DNA of 64,000 nucleotides from Rhizobium cauense. GTDB taxonomy: Bacteria > Pseudomonadota > Alphaproteobacteria > Rhizobiales > Rhizobiaceae. Position 1 is the first letter of the stretch. Every line of letters begins with the position of its first letter. Where the stretch lies: NCBI RefSeq assembly GCF_019511525.1, contig NZ_JAEUAT010000016.1:96660-160659 (forward strand), read 5' to 3'. Under the pieces are notes generated by a model that saw nothing but the letters and a program-made list of their open reading frames with translations, was not told the DNA's origin and did not search any database. Shown here in pieces: positions 35,401-43,972 of the stretch. The position numbers and the translations under genes were made by a program.

Positions 35401-36595
35401 CGAGTGCCAGCGCTGCGAGTAAGTGATAACTAGCTAGCTGGAGGTGTCCGGTGCATGCCCAAACAAGGCCGGAAATTCGCCCTACCGCGTCCGCGGCCTT
35501 ATCGAAATCGCAGTAGATAAAGGACGTGTGAGCCTTCAGGATCCAGTAGAAACAGATGTAGGTCGGCGTCTGCTCTGGCACGAATTTGGCTTCGAAAGCG
35601 CGGGCGTCGAAGCCATCGCGGTTGAATATGTCTTCGGCTCCGGGTCCGGTCATCATCGTCGCCACGAAGGCTCTCTGCGAGTGTAAAGCCATCAGCGGAG
35701 CTGAAAAGCTCGCTTTTTCCACGAATCCTTCGGAACTGTCGAGCTCTGCCGAAACGTCGACAAGGCTGTCGCCTTGAGCCAATCTGTAGGTGACGATGCG
35801 TACCCGTGCGTAACAGGCGTAGGGGATGTCTTCGCTAACAGCGGCAGCCGCTATGCACGATCTTGTCAGCTCTATGACCGCTCGCAGGGGACGGGCCCAT
35901 ACTGCGACAAGTTCGACGTAGCTAATTGCCTTGACTTCGTGCTCCCAGAAGCTGTGAACGTTCACCAGGTTTCGCGCGGCCTCGCAGAACTTCAGACCGT
36001 CTTGATAGCGACCGAAGTGATTGCTGAGAAAAAAACCGAACAGACCGAAAGCGAGTACGGCCGCTTTTGTGATGCCGTGGTCGAGGGTCAGGTTGACCAT
36101 ATGGCTGAGCGTGACGCCCAGCAGCCTTTCGTCTGTCAACTGCGCGGAATTCGTCATGGCAGAGAGGACACTGATCACCGCCTCCACCTCTGGGTTTTCC
36201 ATCTTAGGGAGATAGACGAGTTCTTCTACAGGCCTTCCATATAGTCGCTCCCACACGCTGATGGTGGCGGTCTCAAGATCGATTTGGTCTGGCCGGAGCG
36301 GGATGTCGAGGCCTAACTCTTTCAAGCACGTCAGACCTGCGGCGACACTTTCGGGAACCTCCGATCTACGAAGATGCCAATCTATCTTCAGACAGCAAAT
36401 CTCGGCCTTTTCAACCTTTGTCTCGGCCAATGCCGACGCACGCAGAATATGTCGCTCGGATGCCGTGAGATCAGCGGCAGCCAGGCGGCGTTTAGCCGCG
36501 TTCAACGCCGTGTAAAAGCTCCCATGACCTTTGGCGTCGGTGGTAACCGCATTACGATCGCCCGGTTGACTGGAAATTTTGACTTGGGATGACAT
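32468..36595 (-). CDS. Multi-sensor histidine kinase (TPR-like/GAF/PAS/GAF/PAS/HisKA/HATPase), N-terminally reduced
   Basis: A 1375-residue protein. Residues about 20-540 are helical repeats, followed by GAF (about 565-720), PAS (735-860), GAF (880-1020), PAS (1035-1145), HisKA with H-E-V-N-Q-P (His1162), and HATPase (1265-1375, D-N-G-P-G-V and G-M-G-M-G-L-S). The helical region matches the middle of rhizobial trifunctional proteins that normally carry an N-terminal Ser/Thr kinase domain and an AAA ATPase. Here both are absent, and no trace of them is visible upstream of 36595. The second GAF (C-G-T-A-A-F) may sense small molecules or redox state. It is the last gene of a minus-strand group headed by a lone receiver, suggesting a phosphorelay. 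Confidence 0.85.
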   Translation of the reverse strand: MSSQVKISSQPGDRNAVTTDAKGHGSFYTALNAAKRRLAAADLTASERHILRASALAETKVEKAEICCLKIDWHLRRSEVPESVAAGLTCLKELGLDIPLRPDQIDLETATISVWERLYGRPVEELVYLPKMENPEVEAVISVLSAMTNSAQLTDERLLGVTLSHMVNLTLDHGITKAAVLAFGLFGFFLSNHFGRYQDGLKFCEAARNLVNVHSFWEHEVKAISYVELVAVWARPLRAVIELTRSCIAAAAVSEDIPYACYARVRIVTYRLAQGDSLVDVSAELDSSEGFVEKASFSAPLMALHSQRAFVATMMTGPGAEDIFNRDGFDARAFEAKFVPEQTPTYICFYWILKAHTSFIYCDFDKAADAVGRISGLVWACTGHLQLASYHLLAALALAAVFKNGAETRAVIVGHVDWLARWAETCPETFQSKRLLALAELARIDGDSKRAERLYEQAIDAAARFGLLADEAMACEVAGRFYRASGMEQSAKSHLMRSRDCYLRWEARGKVAQLESTYSELLASEVQRRSPIVGERGHLETVLEVSQSMSATIGYGPLVEVILKTAMDISGAEKATLIEVDNHEVLTTATGARQGAEVNLVVERKLDTEEAFFRPAILEVTRTLEPLSAKGGATFGSGVEGEGLSRHGGHFFPLVKKSRLIGILHLSSIREEGQSGQDALSMLMAIAPHAAIALDNAKLFAELEMEKADLAEREHELRMANDTMPSMTWSADANGANEWFNKEWYKYTGLTPEQACNGGWKYVFHPDDRAESAATWHRIVTKREMSGLEARKRRHDGEYRWFIVRAKPHCDATGRIVRCYGAESDIDDLKRAEILLAGEKRSFEMMTTEQPLSTILDSLCQTLLVLTDASFVTVMLQDEEGRTLQPGGGHKMPEGFSEAVCGIPVGPEFGSCGTAAFRQEPVWVDNVDIDPRWDCARDLIDRFGFKACWSTPIMSGRGSVLGTVAVYSNTPRSVGDRERQAIDRFTQLASFVLERKLSEDALKKSEAMLAEGQRISHTGSWAWNVSTDKLEWSEEHGNIFGYHVSEVGGTVADMLARMLPEEAAIVKNSMREAVAEKRDFQFEYQATLPDGNVIQLLSTGRAVTGVSGDVTGYVGTTMDITERKRVETELLRSAAHLREVQAELEHVTRATTMGELAASIAHEVNQPLTGIVASGGAALRWLSKATPDVVKARESLKNVIDDSRRASEIFTRIRKMFRKEMGLVEPIAMAELVGDVISLTRGELQKNKVVLKLEIPDGIPAIPVDRVQLQQVFVNLILNAIEAMRETPDRDRTLTIDVALNDEFMTIGLNDNGPGVSLDRAENIFRPFETTKINGMGMGLSICRTIVESHGGQMRLAQAGVPGCRFEFTLPIRVA

Positions 36596-36726
36596 CCGTT
36601 CGCTCTATGACCATACTTTCAAGCCGAAGCTGATATTGTTTTGGCACCGATGCTTGCGATTGGGAACCGTGCTTGTTTGATCCTAAGAGGAAAATGCTCG
36701 TAGCAACCGGGAAGCAAATCAGTCCG

Positions 36727-36972
36727 TCATCCCCGCCAGCGCCACCTAAACGCCAATGCGGCGACACCGAGAACCAAGACGCTCGCGGCACAGATGGCCA
36801 GTAGCCAGCCAACGCTGCCCACAGCGACTACGGCGCGGAAACCTTTTCCATCAGTGATCGCCTCGCCCGCCTTCACCTTGCCCCGGAACAGGATAGGACC
36901 ACGTGGTTTAGGCAAGAATGAGGGGATGATGAAGCGAGCGTCGACCAGCGCAAATCCGAGGCTCCGCCGCAT
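36727..36972 (-). CDS. Small putative membrane protein
   Basis: An 81-residue ORF with one clear hydrophobic segment of about 27 residues near the C-terminus (about 48-75) and a basic R-W-R-W-R-G end. It starts 10 bases after the receiver gene stop and is followed by the multi-sensor kinase, so the three may form an operon. No family is recognised. It could also be a chance ORF; support is the membrane segment and tight spacing. Confidence 0.4.
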   Translation of the reverse strand: MRRSLGFALVDARFIIPSFLPKPRGPILFRGKVKAGEAITDGKGFRAVVAVGSVGWLLAICAASVLVLGVAALAFRWRWRG

Positions 36973-36981
36973 TCCATATCG

Positions 36982-37389
36982 CTATGTCTGATCGCGACCA
37001 GGCACTTCCGCCACACACCTCACGAGTTCGTCCGGATCAATTGGCTTATTGAGGAAATGCACTGCTCCATTCTCAAGCGCTCTGGCTCTCGTGACATCAT
37101 CGTCATGCGAGGTCACGAAAATAATCGGCAGAGTACACTTTTCTCGCTTGAGCAGTGCCTGAAGCTCCAGGCCGCTCAATCCCGGAAGCCGTTGGTCGAG
37201 AATAAGACACTCGACTTCGCTCTGGCAGTTTGAGGCGATGAACTCCTCGGCAGAAGCGAAAGCCCTGACCTCGTATCCATAGGACGACATCAAGTCCGCA
37301 TACGCGATCCGGATTCCGTCATCGTCCTCAACTATGGCGATCGTCAGCAATTCATTTGGCTCCGATAGCCCTTCTAGGAAAAGCCGCAA
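36982..37389 (-). CDS. Stand-alone response-regulator receiver
   Basis: The 135-residue protein is a single receiver domain: acidic patch E-D-D-D-G, phosphoacceptor Asp in L-I-L-D-Q-R-L-P-G-L-S-G, T/S in F-V-T-S-H and K in N-K-P-I-D. There is no output domain, so it probably relays phosphate or regulates by binding. It resembles the decayed receiver at 10365-10773. Its adjacency to the multi-sensor kinase suggests partnership. Confidence 0.85.
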   Translation of the reverse strand: MRLFLEGLSEPNELLTIAIVEDDDGIRIAYADLMSSYGYEVRAFASAEEFIASNCQSEVECLILDQRLPGLSGLELQALLKREKCTLPIIFVTSHDDDVTRARALENGAVHFLNKPIDPDELVRCVAEVPGRDQT

Positions 37390-37828
37390 AGGCTTTCCGG
37401 CATTGTTATAGCGCAGCGCAGTCCGGGCTCAGCCGTTCAACTAAAACTACCCAAGATAACGGCGGTCGAACCTGACACATAATGCTTTGGAGCCTACGAG
37501 CTTAGAGGTGAACGCACGGACCCGATTTCTGGAACTCAACCCACACGAGTTCCATCCGCCTGACCCGATTGTTCGGGCTATTCTATCAGAACCGATATCC
37601 CAGTCCACCTAGCTCTAGGTATAGAGGAGAGAGGAGAGAGGAGAGACGAGAGACGACGAGAGAGGAGAGAGGAGAGAGGAGAGAGGAGAGAGGAAAATCC
37701 GACGTGCGCGATGGTACAATAAAGATCGGCGTCGGCGTCGTACTCTGCTTCCATCGAGCCAATTGGCATGACCAAGAAACGACCGAAAGCCCGCGCCAAT
37801 AGGGCCGCCGGAAATGGGAGCATGAAAA
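37390..37828. other. Divergent intergenic region containing a heptamer repeat
   Basis: This 439-base gap lies between the minus-strand receiver and the plus-strand aldo/keto reductase. Apart from the heptanucleotide tract listed separately I see no gene. It should contain both promoters. Confidence 0.45.
37623..37694. repeat. Tandem heptanucleotide repeat (AGAGGAG)
   Basis: The tract reads three copies of AGAGGAG, one AGACGAG, a 10-base variant AGACGACGAG, four more AGAGGAG copies and a partial copy, 72 bases in all. It is pure purine except for three C residues in the variants. It sits 134 bases upstream of the aldo/keto reductase start. Such tracts can change length by slippage and can adopt unusual DNA structures. 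Confidence 0.95.
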
Positions 37829-38692
37829 ATGGATGATACCAAGACAATCGGGAGCTTCTCTGGGAGCTTCAAAATCGGCGAGTTTGTTGTAAACAGGCTG
37901 GGGTTTGGTTCCATGCGCCTCACAGGTCGCGGGGTCTGGGGTCCTCCGGCAGACCGTCAACAGGCGCTGGCTACCCTTCGCCGAGCGCCTGAACTAGGCG
38001 TGAACTTCATAGACACCGCGGATTCGTATGGTCCGGACGTCGCGGAAGAACTGATCGGAGAAGCTCTGGCAGGTCGCCGCGATATCCTGGTTGCTACCAA
38101 GGCAGGACTTCGGCGGCCGGGCCCCGATCAGTGGATGCCGCACGGTCGGCCCGAATATCTTGTCGAGCGTGCAAAGAGCAGTCTCAAGAAGCTCCGGGTC
38201 GAACAGATCGGACTGTGGCAGCTGCACCGGATCGATCCGCGCGTCCCCATGCAGGATCAATTCGGCGCCATCCAACAGCTCCTCAACGAAGGCGTGATTG
38301 CCATCGCGGGTCTAAGCGAGGTTTCGGTCTCCGAGATCGAGATCGCCTCACGCTACTTCAAGGTCGCCACGGTCCAGAACCGCTACAATCTCGTCGACCG
38401 CGGAAGCAAGGACGTTCTCAGCTACTGCGAAAGCAATGGTATCGGCTTCATTCCCTGGTTTCCCCTTGCCGCGGGCGATCTCGTTCGCCCGGGGGGCGTT
38501 CTCGATGCGCTCGCGAAGCAACATTTCGCGACACCGGGTCAGATCGCGCTTGCATGGATGCTCAAGCGCAGCCCGGTCATGCTACCGATCCCAGGAACCT
38601 CAAAGGTCGACCACCTCGAGCAGAACGTGGCAGCGGCCCGTCTCCAGCTTTCCGACGACGAATTCCGGGAACTGGACCAAAGCGTCCGCTGA
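37829..38692 (+). CDS. Aldo/keto reductase
   Basis: A 287-residue TIM-barrel oxidoreductase. The catalytic tetrad is visible: Asp and Tyr in F-I-D-T-A-D-S-Y-G, Lys in V-A-T-K-A-G and His in Q-L-H-R-I-D. The C-terminal I-P-G-T-S-K segment binds the NADP phosphate. Family members reduce aldehydes and ketones, often in detoxification. It is followed by a hydrolase and an unknown gene on the same strand, probably one operon. A long purine heptamer repeat lies in its upstream region and may affect expression. Confidence 0.92.
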   Translation: MDDTKTIGSFSGSFKIGEFVVNRLGFGSMRLTGRGVWGPPADRQQALATLRRAPELGVNFIDTADSYGPDVAEELIGEALAGRRDILVATKAGLRRPGPDQWMPHGRPEYLVERAKSSLKKLRVEQIGLWQLHRIDPRVPMQDQFGAIQQLLNEGVIAIAGLSEVSVSEIEIASRYFKVATVQNRYNLVDRGSKDVLSYCESNGIGFIPWFPLAAGDLVRPGGVLDALAKQHFATPGQIALAWMLKRSPVMLPIPGTSKVDHLEQNVAAARLQLSDDEFRELDQSVR

Positions 38693-38831
38693 AGGAAGCG
38701 TAGCGTTCAAGCTGCTGGCCGTGAACGACGCGGCCGTCTCACACAAACTCCCTTCGTTCTGCTGCGGGCTCACCGTTGCCTGAAACCGTCTCCCCGCGCT
38801 GCCGCCCTGTAAAAAACTATGAGGACCTGAA

Positions 38832-39662
38832 ATGACCGCCACTCTCGAAACCGCAGTAACCGAATTTGTGGACGTGCAAGGTGCCAGGCTTGCTTACCGC
38901 CGGATCGGGCATCGATACGCAAGAAAACTGGTACTTCTGCAGCATTTTACCGGAACCATTGACGACTGGGATCCCGCCGTTGTCAACGCTCTCGCAGAGG
39001 TTAGCGAAGTGTTCGTGTTAGACAATGCTGGGGTCGGCGCTTCCGGCGGCACCACGCCCGACAACGTCGAGGACATGGCAGGATTTGCGGAAGGTTTCAT
39101 TACCGCGCTCGGCTTAGGTGAGGTCGATCTTCTGGGTTTCTCCCTGGGAGGTTTCCTCGCGCAAGTGATGGCGGCTCGGCGACACGTCGCGATCGGCAGG
39201 ATGGTGGTAGCAGGCAGTGCGCCAATGGGAGGCGAGGAGCACCTCCTCAAGGTCGTGGCTGAAGCCTTCGAGAGGAAGGCTTCCGACGTTCGCTTACCAT
39301 TGTTTTTTACACCATCGGACAGGAGCCAATCTGCGGGCAAAGCCTTTGTTGAGAGAGCGCTGGCACGCACGCATGACCGCGATCCTGACAAGGGAGATTC
39401 TGTTAGTGTCCCACAAGCAAAGGCAATCATCAGCTGGTGCGCCCAACCGGATCCTGACCACCAAGCAATGAAGGCCATCAAGACCCCCACGCTCATTGTG
39501 CATGGTAGCGACGACACAATGTTCCCGTCGGACAACGCCTACGCGATGTTCAAAAACATACCGGACGCGACGCTGGTTCTCTATCCGGATTCAGGACATG
39601 GCGCGCTTTTCCAGCAACCAGAAACATTCGTGGCGCATGTCAAAACCTTCCTCGAACTCTAA
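38832..39662 (+). CDS. Alpha/beta hydrolase
   Basis: A 276-residue alpha/beta hydrolase of the haloperoxidase/epoxide-hydrolase-like group. The nucleophile elbow is G-F-S-L-G-G near residue 100, the acid is probably Asp in G-S-D-D-T and the base His in S-G-H-G-A. An H-F-T-G oxyanion segment is near residue 39. Substrate unknown. The gene follows the aldo/keto reductase after 139 bases and the next gene after 24, and a hairpin terminator follows the group. Confidence 0.9.
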   Translation: MTATLETAVTEFVDVQGARLAYRRIGHRYARKLVLLQHFTGTIDDWDPAVVNALAEVSEVFVLDNAGVGASGGTTPDNVEDMAGFAEGFITALGLGEVDLLGFSLGGFLAQVMAARRHVAIGRMVVAGSAPMGGEEHLLKVVAEAFERKASDVRLPLFFTPSDRSQSAGKAFVERALARTHDRDPDKGDSVSVPQAKAIISWCAQPDPDHQAMKAIKTPTLIVHGSDDTMFPSDNAYAMFKNIPDATLVLYPDSGHGALFQQPETFVAHVKTFLEL

Positions 39663-39686
39663 CACAGAAACTAAAAGGACAATGCA

Positions 39687-40406
39687 ATGAACTCGCTTGT
39701 AAGCAACATCCTCGACGCCCATGGCGGCCTCGAACAATGGAAAAAGTTCTCCTTTCTCAAGGCTCGCCTTGTACAGGGCGGCGCACTGTGGACCCTAAAG
39801 GGGCAGCCGACGACTCTTTCCGAGACCAGCGTCACCGTTGACCTGGTTAGAGAGTGGGCGTCCCATTCGCCCTTTGGGGCCGAGGCAAAGGCGTCGAGTT
39901 TCGAGCCCGGCAGGGTTGCTCTGAGCAACGCTCAAGGCAAAATTCTCGAAGAACTTCGCGATCCACGTTTGTCTTTCGCGGGGCATACCCTGGAGACGCC
40001 GTGGAGCGAGCTCCAGCTCGCCTATTTTGCGGGCATCGCGATGTGGACGTATCTCAATATGCCGTTTCTGCTTGTCCGCGACGGCGTGGTGGTCGAAGAG
40101 CTGCCGGATTGGTCCGAGAAGGGCGAAATCTGGCACAGACTCAAGATCACGTTTCCGGACGACATCGCGACGCACAGCACTGTCCAGACGATCTACTTCG
40201 GTGACGACGGCCTCCTGAAGCGTCACGACTACGACGTCGAGATCGCTGGCAATACCCCAGGGGCTCACTACATCGACGCCTACACGGAAGTTCAGGGCAT
40301 CAAGATTCCGACGAGCCGTCGCATTTTTCCGAGACAGCCGGACGGCCAGTCAATGGCCGAGCCGCTCGTGGTTTCTATCGACCTTCACGACATCCAGCTT
40401 TCTTGA
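39687..40406 (+). CDS. Conserved hypothetical protein
   Basis: A 239-residue soluble protein rich in beta strands, with no signal peptide or membrane segment. The repeated antiparallel pattern and the end I-P-T-S-R-R-I-F-P suggest a beta-barrel-like ligand-binding fold, but I do not recognise the family. It is always on the same strand as the preceding hydrolase here (24-base gap, AAAAGG before the start) and probably works with it. Confidence 0.7.
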   Translation: MNSLVSNILDAHGGLEQWKKFSFLKARLVQGGALWTLKGQPTTLSETSVTVDLVREWASHSPFGAEAKASSFEPGRVALSNAQGKILEELRDPRLSFAGHTLETPWSELQLAYFAGIAMWTYLNMPFLLVRDGVVVEELPDWSEKGEIWHRLKITFPDDIATHSTVQTIYFGDDGLLKRHDYDVEIAGNTPGAHYIDAYTEVQGIKIPTSRRIFPRQPDGQSMAEPLVVSIDLHDIQLS

Positions 40407-40415
40407 GACAAGCGT

Positions 40416-40450
40416 CACCGGGCGGCGGTAACTCACCGCGCCCGGTGTTT
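40416..40450 (+). terminator. Terminator-like hairpin after the aldo/keto reductase operon
   Basis: CACCGGGCG-G-CGG pairs with CCGCGCCCGGTG (one bulge, about 12 base pairs) and is followed by TTT. It begins 10 bases after the stop of the unknown gene at 39687-40406, in the right place to end the operon. Confidence 0.6.
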
Positions 40451-40523
40451 CTCGTCAACGGCATCGCCGATACCCGGCAACTGCGGCGGTGAGCGGGATC
40501 AACAGACACACCGGAGTTTACCT

Positions 40524-40760
40524 ATGACCGAGAGTTTCACGCTCCAAGAGGCCATCGCCGACAACATGATTGGGCTTGTCAACGCCGCCGACGGGATTGA
40601 TAGGCGCTGCTTCGCCGAGTTTCTTGAGGCAGCCGCCCGAAGACAGGCGGAGCGCCTCACCGCAAAGAATGCTGCGAACACCGCTGAAACGCGCAAAGTG
40701 TCTAACGGCTACCCGGCTCAACGTTATCTCGATTTGTCTATCCCGGCACGGGTTCAGTAA
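40524..40760 (+). CDS. Small hypothetical protein
   Basis: A 78-residue ORF with a GGAG ribosome site 8 bases before its ATG, mostly helical and charged, ending in an unstructured P-A-R-V-Q tail. It has no recognised family. It follows a likely terminator, so it should have its own promoter. Coding status is moderately supported by the ribosome site. Confidence 0.4.
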   Translation: MTESFTLQEAIADNMIGLVNAADGIDRRCFAEFLEAAARRQAERLTAKNAANTAETRKVSNGYPAQRYLDLSIPARVQ

Positions 40761-40985
40761 CTCGCTCAGTCTCTCCTAAGTCGCTCCACCCATAAAGAAC
40801 ATCTTCCTCCGCATGCCTAACCTGTCTCTAGGAATAGGTCGTGCCAAACCACAGTACAATTGTTCCCCGCCCGCAGTCGTATATCGATTGCATGAGGCAG
40901 CGTAGAACAGCGCTGTTTCAGGCTTCTACCCAAGGATCGATCGGACAAAATCCCGGATCGATGCGAAAGTGGGCACAGGTGGACA

Positions 40986-42470
40986 ATGACGATCTTGCTG
41001 TTTGACGATTTCGAAATGGATACTCAAAGCCGAAGCCTCAAGCGTCGGGATAGAGAAGTTCGCATCGGATCGCGAGCTTTCGATATCTTGACAGCTCTGA
41101 CCTCGAAACAGGGGCAGATCCTTTCCAAGGCCGAGTTGATGGAGGCCGCGTGGCCCGACACGCATGTTGAAGAGAGCTCCCTTCGCGTCAACATCGTCGC
41201 CCTTCGCAAAGTGTTGGATGGCGTCAATCCTGGTAGCATGATCGAGAATGTCGCCGGGCGCGGCTACACATTCACTCCGCCTGTTACAAAACTAGATGGC
41301 CACGAAAACCTCGGTTCCGCCTCTCGTATGCATCAGCCCGACGTGCTGCCAAACGCTTGCGCTCGCCTCGTCGGACGGGAGGACTTGATCGCGAGGTGGT
41401 CGGATAACATTGGTGCTGGCATTACGACCATCGTTGGACAAGGAGGGATTGGAAAGACCTCCATGGCGATCCAGATCGCGCGCTGCGTCCAAAATGCGTA
41501 CGAGAGAGTCCAATTTGTAGACGTCGCCGATCGGGCAAATGACTCGCCGTGCCCACTGGCTTTGGCATTGAAAGCGCGTACCCTGACCTCCGGTATGCTC
41601 AGCCAAGCCATAGAAAGCTTTAGCGGGGAATCCGTACTCCTCATTATCGATGGATGCGACTGGTCGATCGATCGCGTCGCTTTGATTGCCGAGTCCATCG
41701 CCGACAGGAACTCCGACGCCGCAATTCTTGCCACTAGCCGGGAGCCTCTTGGAATCATCGGCGAAAACGTTCTTTACCTCCCTGGCCTTGCCGTTCCGGA
41801 AGCGGAACAGGAAATCGACGATCTGGCGGCATTCAGTGGAATTCAGCTCTTCGCCGAACGTGTTTCCATGGTTGCGGAAGAGTTCGCTATCGACGGTCCC
41901 GGTAACATTAAGCTCGCTGCGGACGTGGTGCGCATGACCGATGGCAATCCACTGGCTATCGAGCTCGCCGCCTCCCGCGTCGCGGACCTCGGCCTAGAAT
42001 ATCTGGTCGCTTCGCTTGATCGTCCTCTCAGAACGCTACGGCGGGGCAACCGGACAGCCCATCCACGCCAACAAACTCTCCGGGCAAGCATCGACTGGAG
42101 CTATGACTTGCTCGACAGTAAGATGCAGGCGCTTCTAGGCCTACTTTCCAGCTTCGGGGGCGAGTTCACCAGGGAACTCGCACGCGAACGATACGGATGT
42201 TACTTCGGACCGTCCGACTTCGAAGAGGCATTTGATGGCCTTGTCGTCAAATCGCTCGTCGATTCTCAACAGCGGGGCGGCAGCTATTCACTCCCTAGGT
42301 TGATCAGGGAATACGCGTTGGAAAAGCAGCGGATGAGTGCTGTCGGCTACCCCGCGGAGAAGATGGAGCACGTGGCTGCGGAATCCGCATATCGTCCTCC
42401 CTATCCGGCTCGAAATATCGCGCCGCAATCCAACCTTCTCGCACTCCAGCTAGTTGGCCAGGCCGCCTAA
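40986..42470 (+). CDS. Winged-helix/STAND-ATPase transcriptional regulator (short form)
   Basis: A 494-residue paralogue of the regulator at 12522. Winged helix (about 5-100): S-R-A-F-D-I-L, W-P-D-T-H-V-E-E-S-S-L-R-V and G-R-G-Y. ATPase: Walker A G-Q-G-G-I-G-K-T-S (about 157), Walker B V-L-L-I-I-D-G-C and A-T-S-R-E, then N-P-L-A-I-E-L-A-A-S and D-W-S-Y-D-L-L. It ends in unconserved sequence soon after E-Y-A-L-E-K, lacking the TPR tail of the 60758 paralogue. The stop overlaps the convergent FixJ gene by 4 bases. A three-residue N-terminal extension before the winged helix is typical; the ATG at 40986 follows a GGTGGA. Confidence 0.88.
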   Translation: MTILLFDDFEMDTQSRSLKRRDREVRIGSRAFDILTALTSKQGQILSKAELMEAAWPDTHVEESSLRVNIVALRKVLDGVNPGSMIENVAGRGYTFTPPVTKLDGHENLGSASRMHQPDVLPNACARLVGREDLIARWSDNIGAGITTIVGQGGIGKTSMAIQIARCVQNAYERVQFVDVADRANDSPCPLALALKARTLTSGMLSQAIESFSGESVLLIIDGCDWSIDRVALIAESIADRNSDAAILATSREPLGIIGENVLYLPGLAVPEAEQEIDDLAAFSGIQLFAERVSMVAEEFAIDGPGNIKLAADVVRMTDGNPLAIELAASRVADLGLEYLVASLDRPLRTLRRGNRTAHPRQQTLRASIDWSYDLLDSKMQALLGLLSSFGGEFTRELARERYGCYFGPSDFEEAFDGLVVKSLVDSQQRGGSYSLPRLIREYALEKQRMSAVGYPAEKMEHVAAESAYRPPYPARNIAPQSNLLALQLVGQAA

Positions 42471-43132
42471 TTTTTCAATTGATTTACGGGCTGCTGAGCA
42501 AGCAGCTCCGCCTTCTTGACCAAATCAGCGACCGACCGCGCTCGCATCTTCTTCATCAGGTTCGAGCGGTGGAGCTTTACGGTCACCATGCTAATCCCAA
42601 GCTGACCCGCAATCTGCTTGTTCATGTAACCGTTGACGACGGCGTTCATTACCTCGACCTCCCTTGGAGTGAGGCTCTCCCAAAGCTTTTCGATGTTCGC
42701 TCGCGATTGCGACTGCGCCCTTATCGTCTCGTCGCGTTTGATCGCGCCTGTTACCGCGTCAATCAAATCCTGCTCTCTGAAGGGTTTGGTGAGGAAGTCG
42801 ATTGCCCCGGCTTTCATTGCCCTGACCGTCATGGGAATGTCCCCATGCCCCGTCACGACTACTATGGGCATCCTATTTCCAGCCTTCTGCAGGTCGGACT
42901 GGAAATCGAGACCACTTGCTCCAGAGAAACGTACGTCGAGCACGATGCAGCCCGGCGTATCGAGATTGTCGGCTTCAAGCAGCGCTTTGGGCGAATCGTA
43001 TGCTACAGCGTTCAAATCCATTGAGCTGAATAGGTCGATGAGGGACACACGTACGGAATTGTCGTCATCGACGATACGAATAAGCGGGGATGATAACGAC
43101 TTCTCTTGCACTGCGAGACCCTTGACCCTCAT
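42467..43132 (-). CDS. FixJ-family response regulator
   Basis: A 221-residue regulator with a receiver (acidic I-V-D-D-D, phosphoacceptor D in V-L-D-V-R-F-S-G-A-S-G, T in V-T-G-H-G, K in L-T-K-P-F) and a LuxR/FixJ HTH (L-T-P-R-E-V-E-V-M to N-K-Q-I-A-G-Q-L-G-I-S-M-V-T-V). The residue after the phosphorylation site (F-S instead of L-P) differs from most FixJ proteins. It converges on the winged-helix/ATPase gene with overlapping stops. No cognate kinase is adjacent. Confidence 0.92.
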   Translation of the reverse strand: MRVKGLAVQEKSLSSPLIRIVDDDNSVRVSLIDLFSSMDLNAVAYDSPKALLEADNLDTPGCIVLDVRFSGASGLDFQSDLQKAGNRMPIVVVTGHGDIPMTVRAMKAGAIDFLTKPFREQDLIDAVTGAIKRDETIRAQSQSRANIEKLWESLTPREVEVMNAVVNGYMNKQIAGQLGISMVTVKLHRSNLMKKMRARSVADLVKKAELLAQQPVNQLKN

Positions 43133-43972
43133 TGGTTCGCTTAGCCCTATACGGACTTCGCCGAAACTTGAACCGTGTGCACTAAGATTTAGCTCGGGAC
43201 GTTCGCCGTTGCAATTCAGTAACGCGCTTTCATGCGTTGGAATTGCTTCGGAATAATGCTCCTATGCGCCGGTATCAGGGGCGCTCCGCGGCACCACTGA
43301 TCTGGCTCCGAATAACTTCCAGGAAACTCAAACTTAACAACATTTCACATGCTCTAGCTCACATTTTCGGTGAAGGTGGGAAAAGGCTGCGCCCGGGTGT
43401 CCGCCCTCCGCTCGCACCGCTCGCCGACCGAGCTATCAGAAGCTGGTGGAAAGGCGGATGACATAACTTGCGCAAAACCGAAGCCTTATGATGGCAGTCA
43501 TATAATTTTTGGCATTTATCGTATCGTATGGCGAGATGAGGCAATAATGAATCCAAATCCGCTCTTTCTGCCTCGGCACGAAGACACAGGCACTCAACAT
43601 CGAGAATGCACAGTACTGCGGCGTCATGGCCTGGACAAAGCGCCTGCCTCAACGCGCCCGCGCCGACGCTCGGGTACGACATTGGTCGGTCCACTCTGTG
43701 ATCGTCGGAAGATTGCGGCTTATCGTTGCAGCGAGGCTCGGACTGTTTTCCCCGTCCTGTCTGACTGTGAGCCAATCGGCCGCGTTTCGCGCCTAAATGG
43801 TTTCAAACGCTCACGCGTAGCGCCGCATTTTCCGGCGACGCACCTGATGGACAGCCGCGCTAACATCAGATGGATCGCGTTGGGGCGACGCCGGAAAGTG
43901 TGTGGACCCGGCTAAAATAATCGCTGCGGTCAGAATGCATCTATCTTGCGACTAATCCGAAAGGCATCCGCT
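43133..43972. other. Long intergenic region with no supported gene
   Basis: About 840 bases. Two open frames (one of 181 residues from 43370 on the plus strand, one of 138 on minus) have no recognisable domain or ribosome site, and I judge them spurious. The part around 43500 is AT-rich. The promoter of the winged-helix/ATPase gene should lie near the right end. Confidence 0.4.

Noticed and set aside
37578..37847. Minus-strand ORF with Ser-Leu repeats across the heptamer tract
   Set aside because: The repetitive protein is simply the translation of the tandem DNA repeat; no start context or homology supports it.
43370..43915. 181-residue open frame in the gap before the third winged-helix regulator
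   Set aside because: No ribosome site, no recognisable domain, and composition unlike neighbouring genes; it probably reflects high GC in a non-coding stretch.
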